Positions 62,924 to 64,000 of a stretch of 64,000 nt of DNA are shown piece after piece. Each line of letters opens with the position of its first letter. Within the stretch, counting starts at the first letter, position 1. Origin of the DNA: CAUPWF01 sp044425815 (GTDB lineage: Bacteria; Bacillota; Clostridia; Lachnospirales; Lachnospiraceae); the NCBI GenBank assembly GCA_044425815.1, contig JAWXVA010000001.1, forward strand, positions 1 through 64,000, read 5' to 3'. The notes beneath the pieces are model-generated. The model did no database searches. It had not been told where the DNA came from and worked only from the letters and a program-made list of their open reading frames with translations. The translations under genes were made by a program, and so were the position numbers.

Positions 62924-64000
62924 TTAACGGCTGTACTGCTTGTAGTATGATTCTGCAATTGCTGTCATTTCTTCTAATTTCTGCTCCATGTCCCATACAA
63001 GTTTGAATTGGTTTCTTGCACGATAAAGATTGTGATTCGGTTTGTGTATTTTAAAATAAGTATCACCATCTAAGAAGTCTGCGAAAAATCGCATGCCACA
63101 TTCTAAGGTCATAAGAATAGCAGCCTGTGGAAGTAGTGTTACTTCATTTGGGCTTAAGATAGAATGACATTCTTCAATATAGCCTTTCGTGAATAAATCA
63201 TATTTATCTAAATCACAATATACTAAATCAAGAGATTCTTCATCTTCAGCAGCAGAACTTGCACCAAATCGAATGCTATCGCCGAAATCATAAAGGAGTG
63301 TTCCTTGCATTACAGTATCTAAGTCGATAACGCAGATGCCTTTCATGGTTTTATCATCGATCATAACATTATTTAGCTTCGTATCATTATGGCATACACG
63401 AAGTGGTATCGTACCAGATTCAATGGCATCAAGAATGGTAGAACAAAACGCTTCGCGTTCCTGTACAAATCGGATTTCGCGAATATATTTCTCTGCAAGT
63501 TGCAAGGAGTCACGCGTAACACTGTTTTGGAAGTTTTTGAAACGGTCTACCGTGTTGTGGAAATTAGGTATGGTATCTACAACTAAAGTTGCATCGAAAT
63601 TATCAAGCTGCTTCGCAAATTTACCAAAAGCCTTAGCGGATTCATAAAAGAGCTCAGGTGTTGCTTGCTGATAACAAGAAGCGCCTTCGATGTATTTGTA
63701 TACCCGATAGCAAGAAGCACCAAATTCGAGATAATATGCATGTTCTTTCGTTGGAATAAGTGTAAGTGCTTCACGGTCAGGATTGCCGCCCTCTGAGAAG
63801 ATTTCTTGTTTGATAAATTCTGTGACGAGCTGAATATTATTGCTCAATGCTTCAGGATCTTTGAAGATATTAGTATTAATTTCTTGTAGAACAAAACGTT
63901 CAATTGAACCTGAGTCGGTTCGCATATGAATTTCTTGGGTTGTGTTGATGTGACCCTCACCGAATGGACTGCAATAAATGAGTGTACCATCAAGTTGAAA
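62924..64000 (-). CDS. Phosphotransferase, N-acetylhexosamine kinase-like (partial)
   Basis: The open frame continues to the window edge, so the true start is beyond 64000; at least 359 residues are seen. The most N-terminal part contains FGEGHINTT, the nucleotide loop of the NahK/aminoglycoside phosphotransferase-like kinases. LRVCHNDTKLNNVM (Brenner motif, catalytic Asp) and CVIDLDTVMQG (metal-binding Asp) follow. Related enzymes phosphorylate GlcNAc/GalNAc at C1 or other small substrates. An internal ATG at 63925 is not the start. Confidence 0.85.
   Translation of the reverse strand, partial: FQLDGTLIYCSPFGEGHINTTQEIHMRTDSGSIERFVLQEINTNIFKDPEALSNNIQLVTEFIKQEIFSEGGNPDREALTLIPTKEHAYYLEFGASCYRVYKYIEGASCYQQATPELFYESAKAFGKFAKQLDNFDATLVVDTIPNFHNTVDRFKNFQNSVTRDSLQLAEKYIREIRFVQEREAFCSTILDAIESGTIPLRVCHNDTKLNNVMIDDKTMKGICVIDLDTVMQGTLLYDFGDSIRFGASSAAEDEESLDLVYCDLDKYDLFTKGYIEECHSILSPNEVTLLPQAAILMTLECGMRFFADFLDGDTYFKIHKPNHNLYRARNQFKLVWDMEQKLEEMTAIAESYYKQYSR

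Overview
The window looks like chromosomal core DNA from a low-GC, spore-forming anaerobic Clostridia, most likely of the Lachnospiraceae type. The reasons are: A+T-rich codon use with strong AGGAGG ribosome binding sites; sporulation genes (spoIIGA-sigE-sigG, spoVT); a SCIFF ranthipeptide locus (scfA/scfB), which is a clostridial hallmark; HemZ; and the divergent ThyA, DHFR and acetolactate synthase forms I associate with this family. The genus is inference. I see no transposase, integrase, phage gene or CRISPR array.

Layout. 1-5.9 kb: division and cell-wall cluster (end of a penicillin-binding protein, mraY, murD, ftsW, ftsQ, ftsZ). 5.9-8.5 kb: sporulation cluster spoIIGA-sigE-sigG, with Spo0A-box-like sites upstream. 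8.6-17.9 kb: HAD phosphatases, pth-mfd, a PrsA-like lipoprotein ending in a 15-bp repeat, yqeY, spoVT and a TIGR04086-type membrane protein. 18-30.2 kb: the most unusual region. An HlyD-like adaptor, two NHLM-type ABC transporters (one with a C39 peptidase), an AMP-forming ligase, an acyl carrier protein and a double-GNAT acyltransferase lead directly into the SCIFF precursor scfA, its radical-SAM maturase scfB and secDF. 30.3-32.1 kb: recJ. 32.2-37.7 kb (minus strand): a branched-chain amino acid (Liv) ABC operon ending in a cytidylate-kinase-like gene. 38-43.7 kb: relA, a metallo-beta-lactamase-fold hydrolase, hemZ and hisS; then aspS. 45.7-55.1 kb: nagBA, an AraC regulator, a dehydrogenase plus sugar ABC transporter operon, and a convergent GH13 glucosidase. 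55.2-64 kb: tRNA-Gly, DUF1294, nfo, a MarR regulator, thyA, two nearly identical tandem DHFR genes, ilvB-ilvN, ilvE, and a sugar-kinase-like phosphotransferase cut by the window edge.

How genes work together. The 18-28 kb block can be read as one peptide natural-product pathway. ScfB would install thioethers on ScfA. The peptidase transporter would cut after the Gly-Gly that directly precedes the first core cysteine, and would export the product with HlyD and the second ABC protein. The ligase, ACP and GNAT would activate, carry and transfer an acyl group, possibly onto the peptide. The acylation step is a hypothesis from gene context; each enzyme family assignment is supported by motifs.

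Several start codons were moved inward from the longest open frame because a good ribosome binding site lies between the upstream ATG and the chosen start (ftsW, ftsQ, ftsZ, pth, yqeY, spoVT, thyA, ilvE and others).
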